A stretch of 64,000 nucleotides of DNA. Source: Pedobacter sp. L105. GTDB lineage: Bacteria > Bacteroidota > Bacteroidia > Sphingobacteriales > Sphingobacteriaceae. Both the position numbers and the translations under genes were made by a program. Positions within the stretch are counted from its first letter, which is position 1, and each line of letters opens with the position of its first letter. The stretch is from the NCBI RefSeq assembly GCF_009765875.1, contig NZ_LMUP01000010.1, positions 62,001-126,000 on the forward strand, in the 5' to 3' direction. Positions 1 to 9,122 of the stretch are shown one piece after another. The notes beneath the pieces are model-generated. The model was not told the origin of the DNA, made no database searches, and saw nothing but the letters and a program-made list of their open reading frames with translations.

Positions 1-1006
1 CGTAGCGGCCCTGGAAAGCCCATTGGCGGCAGTAATTTCTGCAAAAACCCTTCCCAATGGATTATTTTTATCCAAAATACGCGTTCCTTTAGGGGTAATT
101 GGCGTGATCTATGAAGCCAGGCCAAATGTAACGATGGATGTTTTTTCCCTTTGTTTTAAAACTGGTAACGTTGCCGTACTCAAAGGGGGGAGTGATGCCG
201 AGTTTTCTAACCAGTCTTTAATTAAAGTAATACATGAAGTGCTGGAGCGTAAAGGTATTGATATCAATGCTGCCGTATTACTTCCGCCAGAGCGTGAAGC
301 TACAGCGGCCCTGCTCAATGCAAAAGGTTTTGTTGATGTGCTGATCCCTCGCGGCAGCCAGTCGTTGATCAACTATGTGCGGGATAACAGTAAGATCCCG
401 GTTATAGAAACTGGTGCCGGAATTGTGCATACCTATTTCGATCTTTCCGGAGACAAGGAAAAGGGGAGCGCGATCATTTATAACTCAAAAACAAGAAGGC
501 CAAGCGTATGTAATACATTGGATTGCCTGCTGATCAATTCACAGCGGCTGGATGATCTTTTTACTTTGGTGGCTCCTCTTATAGATAAATCTGTTCAGCT
601 TTATGCCGATCCTGAATCTTACACCGCGCTGGAGGGTTCTTACCCTTCGGAGTTATTACATCATGCCCTTCCGGAAGATTTTGGAATAGAGTTTCTGGAT
701 TATAAATTAGCCATTAAAACAGTAACAGATACAGCGGCGGCATTGGAACACATCGCATTTTATAGCTCTAAACATAGTGAAGCAATCATTTCGGAAGATG
801 AGGAGCAGATCTTAAATTTCCTCAATGCGGTTGACGCGGCAGCAGTATATGCCAATGCCTCTACTGCTTTTACCGATGGCGGACAGTTTGGTTTGGGCGC
901 CGAAATAGGCATCAGTACACAAAAACTGCATGCCCGCGGGCCTATGGGACTGGAAGAACTGACCAGTTATAAATGGGTGATCAGGGGTAACGGGCAAGTA
1001 CGATAG
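1..1006 (+). CDS. proA: Glutamate-5-semialdehyde dehydrogenase (gamma-glutamyl phosphate reductase), 5' end cut off
   Basis: Reduces gamma-glutamyl phosphate to glutamate semialdehyde with NADPH, the second step of cytoplasmic proline synthesis. The frame is open from base 2, so the gene begins before the window. About 334 residues are visible of a family that usually has about 415, so roughly the first 80 are missing. Seen motifs are YEARPNVTMDV, the Rossmann-type segment GNVAVLKGGSDA, and the catalytic Cys (codon 509-511) in RRPSVCNTLDC. The C-terminal GPMGLEELTSYKW block is complete and the gene stops with TAG. A proB partner would be expected just upstream but cannot be seen. Confidence 0.95.
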   Translation, partial: VAALESPLAAVISAKTLPNGLFLSKIRVPLGVIGVIYEARPNVTMDVFSLCFKTGNVAVLKGGSDAEFSNQSLIKVIHEVLERKGIDINAAVLLPPEREATAALLNAKGFVDVLIPRGSQSLINYVRDNSKIPVIETGAGIVHTYFDLSGDKEKGSAIIYNSKTRRPSVCNTLDCLLINSQRLDDLFTLVAPLIDKSVQLYADPESYTALEGSYPSELLHHALPEDFGIEFLDYKLAIKTVTDTAAALEHIAFYSSKHSEAIISEDEEQILNFLNAVDAAAVYANASTAFTDGGQFGLGAEIGISTQKLHARGPMGLEELTSYKWVIRGNGQVR

Positions 1007-1078
1007 CTATTTTTGTCAGAAATCATGAAAAATGACGGATAAAATAGAAAATAAAAGCTCAACTATCGGTCATTATAT

Positions 1079-1086
1079 TAATTTTG
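1079..1086 (+). promoter_or_regulatory. Candidate Bacteroidota -7 promoter element before mqo
   Basis: TAATTTTG fits the Bacteroidota -7 consensus TAnnTTTG and ends 33 bases before the mqo ATG. No good -33 TTG is seen at the usual distance, so the call is tentative. Confidence 0.3.
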
Positions 1087-1119
1087 TGGCCGATATAAAG
1101 AATAAATTATCTATCCTTC

Positions 1120-2625
1120 ATGACCAGTAAAGACAATTCAGATAAAGTAGTTGATGTAGTACTCATTGGTGCAGGTATTATGAGCGCAACTTTAGGAGTG
1201 CTTTTAAAAGAACTTTCACCGGAATTAAACATAGAGATCTTTGAACGTTTAGATGTGGCCGCGGCAGAAAGTTCTGATGCATGGAACAATGCCGGTACAG
1301 GACACTCTGCATTTTGTGAGTTAAATTATACACCGCAGTTAAGTGATGGCTCTATAGAAACGGTTAAGGCTGTTGCTATAGCAGAGTCTTTTGAAGTATC
1401 CAAACAATTCTGGTCGTTTTTAATCCAGAATAAGATCATTGGTTCCCCTGAAACTTTTATTAAAAGTATTCCTCATATGAGTTTTGTATGGGGCAAGGAA
1501 AATGTAGATTACCTGAAGAAAAGACACGCTGCCTTACAGAAATGTGAGTTGTTTAAAGAAATGACCTATACGGAAGATCCTGCACAGCTTAAAAAATGGA
1601 TTCCTTTAGTCATGGACGGAAGAAATCCTGAAGAAAAAGTTGCTGCAACAAGGATGTTGCTGGGTACGGATGTAAATTTTGGTGCACTAACTAAAATGAT
1701 GTTCAACTCATTGATAGGTAAACCTGATGTTTCCATGGAATTTAACCAGGAAGTGCGTAAGCTGAAACAAAAGGATGGCCTGTGGCAAATCAAAGTTAAA
1801 AACCAGGATACAGGTGATAAAAGAACGGTAAAAGCAAAGTTTGTGTTTATCGGTGCAGGTGGTGGTTCATTGCCTTTACTGGAAAAATCTGATATTCCTG
1901 AAGGAAAAGGTTTTGGCGGATTCCCGGTAAGTGGCCAGTGGTTAAAATGTGTGAACCCTGAAGTGATTGAGCGTCACAATGCTAAAGTTTATGGTAAAGC
2001 TTCGGTAGGTTCGCCTCCAATGTCTGTTCCTCACCTGGATACCAGGATGATCAATGGCAAAAAGGCCTTGTTATTTGGCCCTTATGCAGGATTTTCAACA
2101 CGTTTCCTGAAAAATGGATCGCTGATGGATCTGCCAATGTCTATTAAAGTAAGTAACATCCGCCCGATGATCGCGGCCGGTCTAGATAATCTGCCTTTAA
2201 CCAAATACCTGATCGACCAGGTGAGACAATCTCCTGAAGACCGTTTGGATGCGTTAAAGGAATATCTTCCTGATGCAATTATGCAGGATTGGGAACTGGA
2301 AACTGCTGGTCAGCGTGTTCAGGTCATCAAAAAAGATGAGGAACATGGTGGTAAGCTGGAATTTGGTACTGAAGTAGTCACTGCTGCAGATGGTTCCATT
2401 GCGGCATTGTTAGGTGCTTCTCCGGGAGCTTCCACGGCAGTATCGATTATGATCAGCCTGATAGAACGTTGTTTTAAAACACATACAGCCAGTGCCGAAT
2501 GGCAGGCCAAGTTAAAACAGATGATCCCTTCTTACGGAAAAACGTTAAATGATAATCCGGAATTAAGCAGGGCCATCAGAACAGAAACTACAGGGATATT
2601 GAATCTACAAGTAACGGAGCAGTAG
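1120..2625 (+). CDS. mqo: Malate:quinone oxidoreductase
   Basis: FAD-dependent, membrane-associated oxidation of malate to oxaloacetate with electrons passed to the quinone pool; it serves the TCA cycle in place of, or beside, NAD-linked malate dehydrogenase. The 501 residues match the family's usual length. The N-terminus has the dinucleotide-binding motif VLIGAGIMSATLG (about residues 14-26), followed by the Mqo hallmark AWNNAGTGHSAFCELNYTPQ (about 54-73). The C-terminus has the LLGASPGASTAVSIM block that closes the FAD site. The gene stands alone, with a candidate promoter at 1079-1086. Its last 38 bases overlap the convergent acyltransferase gene. Confidence 0.96.
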   Translation: MTSKDNSDKVVDVVLIGAGIMSATLGVLLKELSPELNIEIFERLDVAAAESSDAWNNAGTGHSAFCELNYTPQLSDGSIETVKAVAIAESFEVSKQFWSFLIQNKIIGSPETFIKSIPHMSFVWGKENVDYLKKRHAALQKCELFKEMTYTEDPAQLKKWIPLVMDGRNPEEKVAATRMLLGTDVNFGALTKMMFNSLIGKPDVSMEFNQEVRKLKQKDGLWQIKVKNQDTGDKRTVKAKFVFIGAGGGSLPLLEKSDIPEGKGFGGFPVSGQWLKCVNPEVIERHNAKVYGKASVGSPPMSVPHLDTRMINGKKALLFGPYAGFSTRFLKNGSLMDLPMSIKVSNIRPMIAAGLDNLPLTKYLIDQVRQSPEDRLDALKEYLPDAIMQDWELETAGQRVQVIKKDEEHGGKLEFGTEVVTAADGSIAALLGASPGASTAVSIMISLIERCFKTHTASAEWQAKLKQMIPSYGKTLNDNPELSRAIRTETTGILNLQVTEQ

Positions 2626-3490
2626 GCTGGTGTTTCCACCTTCTGTGGCTCCACAACCAATACGCAGGATCTTCCTGGATCAGTTTTTCCAGGAAGTCTG
2701 CATGAATATCAGTGATCTCATGTTCCGTGGTTTGATCCGGATGTAATACCAGAGGCACACAGTCTACCTCATAGTAACCTCTTTTTAAAACCTTCACTTT
2801 CAGATAAAACACGGGCCGGTTTGTTTTTAAGGCGATCTTTTCAATCCCCAGTGGAATGGATGTCTGTTGGTTTAAGAAATTGATCCAGTAGTGGGATTCA
2901 CTTTTAGGGGGAGCCTGGTCACTGCCAAAGCAGAAGAGGGTAGGCTCGTTTTTGCTTTCGCTCAATGCCCGGTAAGTTTGCCGCATGGCGATCAGACGGT
3001 TGCCAAACCTGGTCCTGATGGTATAAAACCATTTGTCAAATATCTTATTGTTTAACGGTTTATATATAGGATAGTTAATTCCGGTCAGGCTGAGCCCCAG
3101 TGACAGCGTTCCCCATTCCCAGTTTCCGTAATGTGCAGAACAAGCCAGTACGCTTTCACCGCGTTCAAAGTAAGCATTGATCAGGTCGATATTTTTAAAC
3201 GTAAAACGCTTTTGCAATTGCTTTTTAGAAATGGTAGACATCTTCACGATTTCGAAGATCAGATCAGCCAGATATTTATAGTAACGTTTTTCTATGTTAT
3301 CGATCTCGGATTTGCTTTTCTCAGGAAACGCATTGGTCAGGTTTAACCTTACAACGGCCCTGCGATAGCCAAATACATAAAACAGCAGCCAATAGGCAAA
3401 AGTAGAAATAGCATACAGCACCCTCATGGGAAGCAGGGATAGTGCATATAAAAAGAATACGCCAATATGGGAGATTATCCTTTGCAGCAT
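2588..3490 (-). CDS. LpxL/HtrB-type lipid A (lysophospholipid) acyltransferase
   Basis: Probably transfers a fatty acyl chain to a lipid A precursor at the inner face of the cytoplasmic membrane. The 300-residue protein has an N-terminal hydrophobic segment (about residues 8-40) and the family's catalytic HxxxxE box, His120 to Glu125 in AHYGNWEWG. A conserved FGSDQAPP segment and a C-terminal WLWSHRRWK, typical of the LpxL/HtrB family (PF03279), are also present. Which acyl chain and acceptor it uses cannot be told from sequence. It converges on and overlaps mqo by 38 bases; a TAAGTTTG promoter element lies 17 bases upstream of the start. Confidence 0.9.
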   Translation of the reverse strand: MLQRIISHIGVFFLYALSLLPMRVLYAISTFAYWLLFYVFGYRRAVVRLNLTNAFPEKSKSEIDNIEKRYYKYLADLIFEIVKMSTISKKQLQKRFTFKNIDLINAYFERGESVLACSAHYGNWEWGTLSLGLSLTGINYPIYKPLNNKIFDKWFYTIRTRFGNRLIAMRQTYRALSESKNEPTLFCFGSDQAPPKSESHYWINFLNQQTSIPLGIEKIALKTNRPVFYLKVKVLKRGYYEVDCVPLVLHPDQTTEHEITDIHADFLEKLIQEDPAYWLWSHRRWKHQPTAPLLVDSISL

Positions 3491-3507
3491 GTGTTTGGAT
3501 TAAGATG

Positions 3508-3515
3508 CAAACTTA
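3508..3515 (-). promoter_or_regulatory. Candidate -7 promoter element for the acyltransferase gene
   Basis: On the minus strand this reads TAAGTTTG, a full TAnnTTTG match, 17 bases upstream of the start at 3490. No clear -33 TTG is seen. Confidence 0.35.
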
Positions 3516-3620
3516 AATTATTTCGTGTCTTGTTCTGCTAAATTCGAATAAAAAAGCGGTATGCAGCCATAAATTGTTACGGTAAACTGATCAACTATCC
3601 TGTTTTAAAATTGGTTGGTG

Positions 3621-4082
3621 TTAGAAATAGTATCCTTTATCTGGGATTACTTCTTCCAGTTCAATGTAATTAACGGATTCTTTTACATGGGCCAGGCCGG
3701 CAATGATTTTATGAATATCCGAAAAAGAAGTAGTGTCTCTCGTGGCTACTTTTACTTTAAAATGGTAGTCGCCCACCATATTGATACACCCATATACACC
3801 TTTGATCTGATTCAGGCTATGTTTAAACGCTTCAATAGTTGGTGCAGAGTTGTTGTCCAATCTCAAATGAATAAAGCCAAGCACTTCAAGGTTTAGCTTT
3901 TTGCGGTTCAGCGTTGCTTTATTCGCCGAAATATATCCGTTTTCATTTAGCCATTTGATACGTGTGCTGATGGTTGACGTTGATTTGTTGAGTTTCGATG
4001 CAATCTGTTTATGTGGAGTAGATGAATCCTGCTGCAGGATTCTAAGGATAGATTTGTCTGTTCGGTCAAGTGCGTGTAGCAT
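3621..4082 (-). CDS. Lrp/AsnC family transcriptional regulator
   Basis: Feast/famine-type DNA-binding regulator, 153 residues, the normal size. Residues 1-60 form the AsnC winged helix (LDRTDKSILRILQQDSS, then KQIASKLNKSTSTISTRIKWL as the recognition helix). Residues about 70-140 form the RAM effector-binding and oligomerisation domain, with VYGCINMVGDYHFKVKVATRD. Effector and targets are unknown. The neighbours are not obviously amino acid genes, so a distant target set is as likely as a local one. The roughly 180-base AT-rich gap up to the sigma factor gene is the likely divergent promoter region. Confidence 0.93.
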   Translation of the reverse strand: MLHALDRTDKSILRILQQDSSTPHKQIASKLNKSTSTISTRIKWLNENGYISANKATLNRKKLNLEVLGFIHLRLDNNSAPTIEAFKHSLNQIKGVYGCINMVGDYHFKVKVATRDTTSFSDIHKIIAGLAHVKESVNYIELEEVIPDKGYYF

Positions 4083-4298
4083 TAATTTATATCTGGTCGG
4101 TTAGAAATAGTTATTAGCGGTAAAACTAATAAATAATAAATTATTAAAACCTAATTAATTTCACTTTTTACAGCTAAGTATATTCTGTATATGAATTAAA
4201 TTTAATATTTAAGTTAAATAAAGGTATTTATCCGGTTCTGAACCCTTCCGTTTTCTTTTAAGATTATGTACGCCAACTTTGAGGCATTATTTGAGGTT

Positions 4299-5144
4299 AT
4301 GAAGGACATTAAAATTGATCAGACGATAACGGATTGGGATATGGAATCCCTGCATCGCTATTTCGCAGAAATTAACAAGATTCCCCTGCTTACGGTAAAG
4401 GAAGAAGTTCAACTCACACGGCTCATCAAAGCGGGTGACCAGGCGGCATTGGACCTGCTGGTGCGTACCAATTTAAGGTTTGTGGTTTCGGTCGCCAAAA
4501 AATACCAGCACCGCGGTTTAAGCCTGGGCGATCTGATTAATGAAGGGAACCTGGGCCTGATCAAGGCAGCCACCAAATTTGATGAGACAAAAGGGTTTAA
4601 GTTTATTTCTTTTGCTGTCTGGTGGATCAGGCAGTCTATCATGCTGGCTATTTCCGAGCAAACAAGGATAGTGCGGCTGCCGCTAAATATGATCAATTCG
4701 ATTACGCTGATCAATAAAGCGGTATTGGTTTTGGAACAGCAACTGGAAAGGTTCCCTACTACCGCTGAAATAGCCGAAGCAACCAGCATGAATGAATATA
4801 AGATCCTGAATCATCTCCAGCTAGCCAGAAAAAGTACATCCCTGCATATGGTCCTCGATACTGAAGTAGGGAATACGCTGCTGGACGTGCTGACAGATTC
4901 TTATTATCAGCCGGATAACCAATTGAACCTGGAAGCTAAAGCGCATGAAGTTAGTGTTTTGCTAAGACTGCTAACCAAACGGGAAGCGGAAGTCCTGCAG
5001 CTATATTATGGACTGGCCGGCAGGGAAGCACTATCGCTGGAAGATATAGCCCGTTTATTCAATATCAGCAGGGAAAGGGTGAGGCAGCTGAAGGATGGAG
5101 GAATTAAAAAAATTAAAAAAAACATGCCTGTAAATCAGGTTTAA
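4299..5144 (+). CDS. RpoD-family (group 2-like) RNA polymerase sigma factor
   Basis: Short Bacteroidota-type sigma-70 protein. It has region 1.2 (DMESLHRYFAEINKIPLLT), region 2 with LGDLINEGNLGLIKAATKFD and FISFAVWWIRQSIM, region 3, and region 4.2 with LSLEDIARLFNISRERVRQLKD. The primary sigma of this phylum starts at a Met followed by a short basic stretch of the form K-I-x-K-Q-I-T. The ATG at 4299 (MKDIKIDQTITD) aligns with that, so it is preferred over the ATG at 4266. From memory the primary factor is more conserved than this protein, so this looks like a second, alternative factor, possibly for stress or stationary phase. That last point is inference. Confidence 0.88.
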   Translation: MKDIKIDQTITDWDMESLHRYFAEINKIPLLTVKEEVQLTRLIKAGDQAALDLLVRTNLRFVVSVAKKYQHRGLSLGDLINEGNLGLIKAATKFDETKGFKFISFAVWWIRQSIMLAISEQTRIVRLPLNMINSITLINKAVLVLEQQLERFPTTAEIAEATSMNEYKILNHLQLARKSTSLHMVLDTEVGNTLLDVLTDSYYQPDNQLNLEAKAHEVSVLLRLLTKREAEVLQLYYGLAGREALSLEDIARLFNISRERVRQLKDGGIKKIKKNMPVNQV

Positions 5145-5158
5145 AATCACTTGTTAAA

Positions 5159-5554
5159 ATGTTAAAAATTAAAATTATGCCCTATAATTATTTTGCTGAA
5201 AGCTTTAATCAGCTGGAGAACCTGGTTAAGTTAGTTCAGCGTCTGGAACACCTGGAAGGACCGCTAAAAGAATTAAAAGATGAGAATTATATCGCTGATG
5301 AATTTAGACGTGTAAAAACATCTGCCTCAAAGGATGTGCTGATATTTGGCAACCATTCCTATCACTATTTAAGGTTTCACCTTTTCCTGGTTTATGATAT
5401 GATGATCACTTTGATGGAGCTCATGAGGGAATTGCCCGAGGTTAGTGTGATGAGTGAACGTGACCTGTACGTGTATAAACATAGTAGCCAGTTGCGCTCA
5501 GAACTCGAAAGTCTTGCGCTATTTTATGAAAAACTGAGTGAGCTGGTTGGCTGA
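5159..5554 (+). CDS. Conserved-looking protein of unknown function, downstream of the sigma gene
   Basis: Encodes up to 131 residues; a second in-frame ATG at 5177 (MPYNYFAESF) is an equally good start. It lies 14 bases after the sigma factor gene on the same strand, so the two are probably cotranscribed. The protein is soluble and rich in Leu, Glu and Tyr. Heptad-like leucines around residues 20-45 and 95-130 suggest helical, perhaps coiled-coil, structure, and His/Tyr/Phe cluster in the middle (NHSYHYLRFHLF). No known domain is recognised. A partner or regulator of the sigma factor is conceivable from position only. It ends in TGA. Confidence 0.6.
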   Translation: MLKIKIMPYNYFAESFNQLENLVKLVQRLEHLEGPLKELKDENYIADEFRRVKTSASKDVLIFGNHSYHYLRFHLFLVYDMMITLMELMRELPEVSVMSERDLYVYKHSSQLRSELESLALFYEKLSELVG

Positions 5555-5581
5555 GGGGAAGGATTCAATTAGATGGTAAAT

Positions 5582-5618
5582 TTACAGGCAGATCTTTTTT
5601 AAGCAAATCTGCCTGTAA
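5582..5618. terminator. Bidirectional hairpin between convergent genes
   Basis: A perfect 12-base inverted repeat (ttacaggcagat at 5582-5593, complement at 5607-5618) with a 13-base loop sits between the convergent genes ending at 5554 and 5626. The loop, rather than the flank, holds the T run, so it is a less typical terminator. Confidence 0.5.
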
Positions 5619-5625
5619 TCCGTTC

Positions 5626-5946
5626 TTATACAAAGGCAGGGGTTAAACTATCAGGATCATTGCCCTGAATCTGGTTTCTTCGTACCTGTGAAATATCGGT
5701 CGGTTTTTTGGGGTGGATACTTTTGATATTGCTGATGCCGTCATAGATTAAAAAAGCACCAAGAAAAGTTTCCTGTAAAAAGATTAAAGGGTGACTATGT
5801 ATATTTTTTAGTCCCCGTTGAAAGATGTAAGCGCCGGCAGCCATTGATAACACGCATTTGGCAGTACTCAGGTTTTCGTTTTTATTGGTTTCCAGCAGCT
5901 TTTTTGCCGCTAAAACGGTAAGGTTATGGGTGAGTTTATTGAACAT
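5626..5946 (-). CDS. Small hypothetical protein with two weak hydrophobic segments
   Basis: 106 residues. Two moderately hydrophobic stretches, about residues 30-46 (CVLSMAAGAYIFQRG) and 56-72 (FLQETFLGAFLIYDGIS), are separated by a short loop with His. The polar tail ends in DPDSLTPAFV. The layout resembles small DUF2892-like inner-membrane proteins, but the match is not firm. It is convergent with the gene ending at 5554 and divergent from the mscS gene. Function unknown. Confidence 0.55.
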   Translation of the reverse strand: MFNKLTHNLTVLAAKKLLETNKNENLSTAKCVLSMAAGAYIFQRGLKNIHSHPLIFLQETFLGAFLIYDGISNIKSIHPKKPTDISQVRRNQIQGNDPDSLTPAFV

Positions 5947-6060
5947 GTGATCCTCCTGATTATATCTGAAATGAACAGATTGGCTGGTTTTTTGTTTGGG
6001 GTTTTATGAAATTGATAAACTTTTTAATTTAAATAACGTTATTATCGAATTATAAGTATT

Positions 6061-6891
6061 ATGAAAACAACTACCGTAGAAGCAAGCGCAGACCATACCC
6101 TACAGTTTTATGATAAAGCCTTCGACTGGGTAATTGCCAAAGGCCCTAATATCATTATAGGAATTATCATTCTTTTAATAGGCATGTGGCTGATCAGGCT
6201 ATTTGCTAAGTGGTTAACTACGGGATTACATCAAAAATCGATTGATCCTTCTTTGAAGCCTTTTTTTATCAGCTTGTCTGTAAATGGTTTAAGGCTATTA
6301 CTGATATTTACCGTAATGCAGTTTATTGGTATCCAAATGACAATATTTGTCACACTGGTTGGTGCTTTTGGTGTAGCAGCTGGTTTAGCCCTATCAGGAA
6401 CCTTACAAAACTTTGCCAGTGGAATACTGATCCTGATCTTAAAACCCTTTGTGGTAGGCGACAATATCGTTGCGCAGGGGCAGGAAGGTACGGTAACCAT
6501 TATTGAGATCTTTTATACCACAATTACCACTTTTGATAACAGGCTGGTCGTAGTGCCCAATGGAAAGTTATCCAATGAAATTATCATCAACGTGAGCACC
6601 AAAGGCAGCCGCAGGCTGGACATCACGATGAAGTTCAACTATGGCATTGAGTATGATCAATTGCTGGAGATCATCAATAAAACTATAGAAGACTCAAAGG
6701 ATATTCTGAAGACGCCTGAACATCGCGTTGGCGTTACTTTGTTGGAAGAAGGGGGATACACGGTACTGATCAACGTTTGGCTAAATTCCCACGGCTTTAA
6801 CGACGCGCGATTGAAGTTCCAGGAAAACCTGATGCGCGACATGAAAGAAGCCGGTCTTCCGCTTCCGGGGATGTCTGCCAAGGAAAGCTAG
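6061..6891 (+). CDS. MscS-family small-conductance mechanosensitive channel
   Basis: A 276-residue inner-membrane channel that opens under membrane tension and releases solutes during hypo-osmotic shock. Hydrophobic segments are seen at about residues 27-48, 70-90 and 94-118. The third carries the Gly/Ala-rich pore helix GVAAGLALSGTLQNFASG that defines the family. The following beta domain has FVVGDNIVAQGQEGTVTIIEI and VVVPNGKLSNE, then a C-terminal alpha/beta domain. Length equals that of E. coli MscS (286). It is a single gene with no obvious operon partner. Confidence 0.95.
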   Translation: MKTTTVEASADHTLQFYDKAFDWVIAKGPNIIIGIIILLIGMWLIRLFAKWLTTGLHQKSIDPSLKPFFISLSVNGLRLLLIFTVMQFIGIQMTIFVTLVGAFGVAAGLALSGTLQNFASGILILILKPFVVGDNIVAQGQEGTVTIIEIFYTTITTFDNRLVVVPNGKLSNEIIINVSTKGSRRLDITMKFNYGIEYDQLLEIINKTIEDSKDILKTPEHRVGVTLLEEGGYTVLINVWLNSHGFNDARLKFQENLMRDMKEAGLPLPGMSAKES

Positions 6892-6959
6892 GGAAAAATC
6901 GAGGTCGACTTTTCCGGCTACGCTTTCTAAAATTTTCCTTCTGCACTTTCTAAAACAGG

Positions 6960-8189
6960 TTAATGAAATGATCCGCCTGCCTGTTCGGGATCTGCATTAA
7001 TTTGATGTTTAATGTTTTTCCTGCCAAAATACAGCACAGCCAGGGCGATCAGTGAGGTTGAAGCCATGATAGCAACCATGGGCAGTGAAGAGCGTGTATC
7101 AAATAAACTTACCCCAACAGAAGCCAGTGTTCCTAAACCCATTTGTACAGCACCCATCAAAGCAGATGCACTGCCTGCGTTTTTTGTAAACGGAGCCATA
7201 GACAAGGCCGAAGTATTCGGACTGGAGAAACCCAGACAACTGAGGAAAATAAATAAAAGGAAAATGGTAGCCGGCAGGCCAAACCAGCCGTTAAAACTGC
7301 CAGCCAGAAAGATTACCCCTGTAATAGACTGGCACGTGAGCGCCGCAAAGATCACCTGCTCACTGCTGTATCTTTTAAGCATCAGGGTATTTAGCTGGCT
7401 CGAACCAATCAAACCGATTGATAAAAAGGCGAAGATCCAGCCATAGGTTTCTTCCTTTACGGCAAAGATATCCATGAACAGCAAAGGAGAGCCTGCAACG
7501 TAAGCAAACAGCCCGGAAAAGGCAACACCACCGGTAATGGCATAAGTATAAAACTGTGGTTCTTTTACAACCGTCATAAAATTTATCAGGATGGGCTTTG
7601 GCTTCAACGAGATCGTCAGATCGGGCTCGTATTTGTCTTCCAGTCCAAAAATACTGGCAACAAGGTTGATGATCCCCAGCAGCATCAATACATAAAATAC
7701 GGAATGCCATCCAAAAGCTGTGGTTACATAACCACCCACCGTAGGTGCAATCATCGGCGAAGCGCCAACAACCAGCATCAGTAAGGCAAATACCTTGGCA
7801 TTTTCGCTGACAGGAAACAAATCCCTTACCATTGCAATAGAAGCTACTGCCGCTGCACAACTGCCGATGGCCTGAACACATCTCAGAAATATAAGTGTAT
7901 TGATATCAGTAGCATAGGCGCAGCCAATGGAAGCGATAATATAAAGTATAAGGCCGATGTATAATGGTTTTTTCCTGCCGAAACGATCCAGTAACGGGCC
8001 ATATAACAGCTGGCCGATAGAAATACCAATAAAAAATCCCGATAGCGAAAGTGAAACTTTAGCTACGGTAGTATGCAGGTCTTTTGCTATGGCTGGAAAT
8101 CCCGGCAGGTACATATCGATAGAGAAAGGACCCAGGGCAGTGAGCGAGCCTAAAAGAAGTATCAGGAAAAAGTGTTTGCGTTTAGTCAT
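6960..8189 (-). CDS. Bcr/CflA family drug efflux MFS transporter
   Basis: Proton-driven 12-helix exporter of the major facilitator superfamily, 409 residues. Seen are the family start LGSLTALGPFSIDMYLPGFPAIA, the loop 2-3 motif GPLLDRFGRKKPLYIG, and motif C-like GASPMIAPTVGGYV in helix 5, which marks drug:H+ antiporters. It is the last gene of the operon that starts with ribD, 33 bases after the nucleoside phosphorylase gene. Substrate (bicyclomycin, sulfonamide or another compound) cannot be predicted. Confidence 0.92.
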   Translation of the reverse strand: MTKRKHFFLILLLGSLTALGPFSIDMYLPGFPAIAKDLHTTVAKVSLSLSGFFIGISIGQLLYGPLLDRFGRKKPLYIGLILYIIASIGCAYATDINTLIFLRCVQAIGSCAAAVASIAMVRDLFPVSENAKVFALLMLVVGASPMIAPTVGGYVTTAFGWHSVFYVLMLLGIINLVASIFGLEDKYEPDLTISLKPKPILINFMTVVKEPQFYTYAITGGVAFSGLFAYVAGSPLLFMDIFAVKEETYGWIFAFLSIGLIGSSQLNTLMLKRYSSEQVIFAALTCQSITGVIFLAGSFNGWFGLPATIFLLFIFLSCLGFSSPNTSALSMAPFTKNAGSASALMGAVQMGLGTLASVGVSLFDTRSSLPMVAIMASTSLIALAVLYFGRKNIKHQINADPEQAGGSFH

Positions 8190-8222
8190 GGGTAAGGGGC
8201 GGCTAGATAGGGTGAGAAATTT

Positions 8223-9101
8223 TTATGTTGAGGTAGTAATTCTTTCTAAAACAAGTTTGATGGCTTTTTCTACGATCAGATTAGGTTCCGGGCTAAACTG
8301 ATTATTTACCCTGCTTGCCAGGATAGCGTTAACAGACAATGCTTTATGGCCTAAAATTTTAGCCAGCGCATAAATCCCCGCAGTTTCCATTTCCAGGTTA
8401 GTGATCCTGTGTTCAGCAAAGCTAAAACTATTAAGGAGCTGAACGAGGTTGGGTACCGCATTTTGTGCCCTTACTTGTCTGCCTTGTGGGGCATAAAAGC
8501 CCGGCGCGGTAGCCGTAATTCCTTGTTCAAAATCTTTGCCGATAGTATTTAATAATCCAGGATCGGCAGCAGTCAGATAGGGACGAATGGCGGGAAGTTC
8601 TATAAAATGTGCTTTTAATTGAGCAAAAAGCTGGTTTTCCTTATCTGGTACGTCCTGCACATAAAAATTCATCAGGGCATCCAGTCCTAACCCGTAGGAG
8701 GAAGCCAGGATAGTGCCCATAGGCAAATCTGCCTGTACAGCACCAGAAGTTCCAATTCTGATGATGTTGAGCGACGTCAACTGAGTTTTTACCAGACGCG
8801 TATTGAAGTCGATATTTACCAGTGCATCCAGCTCATTCAATACGATATCTATGTTATCCGTGCCAATACCGGTAGAAACAACAGTAATTCTTTTGCTGCC
8901 TATATATCCGGTATGGGTTAAAAACTCCCGTTTTCCCTTTTTAATTTCAATACGGTCGAAATATTTCGTTATAGCCGAAACCCTGTCGGGATCACCAACG
9001 GTAATGACGGTATCAGCAATATCTTCAGGAAGCAGGTTTAAATGGTAAATGCTTCCGTCGGGATTGATGATCAAATCTGCTTCAGACAATTTTTGCATCA
9101 T
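8223..9101 (-). CDS. Nucleoside phosphorylase, uridine phosphorylase-like (PNP/UDP family)
   Basis: Cytoplasmic enzyme that splits a nucleoside with phosphate into base and ribose-1-phosphate for salvage. The 292 residues have the PNP_UDP fold: VITVGDPDRV (phosphate loop) near residue 35, VVSTGIGTDNIDIVLNELDAL near 95, RIGTSGAVQADLPMGTI near 125, and the ribose/base-binding NLEMETAGIYALAKILG near 235. The MET motif and length fit uridine/purine phosphorylases; base preference is not certain. It is the fourth gene of the ribD operon. Confidence 0.9.
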   Translation of the reverse strand: MMQKLSEADLIINPDGSIYHLNLLPEDIADTVITVGDPDRVSAITKYFDRIEIKKGKREFLTHTGYIGSKRITVVSTGIGTDNIDIVLNELDALVNIDFNTRLVKTQLTSLNIIRIGTSGAVQADLPMGTILASSYGLGLDALMNFYVQDVPDKENQLFAQLKAHFIELPAIRPYLTAADPGLLNTIGKDFEQGITATAPGFYAPQGRQVRAQNAVPNLVQLLNSFSFAEHRITNLEMETAGIYALAKILGHKALSVNAILASRVNNQFSPEPNLIVEKAIKLVLERITTST

Positions 9102-9122
9102 AATCTTTTTATAACCGGGTAA

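Noticed and set aside
7375..7881. 168-residue frame inside the Bcr/CflA gene
   Set aside because: Same strand, another frame of a clear transporter gene; Cys/Trp-rich composition typical of a shadow frame.
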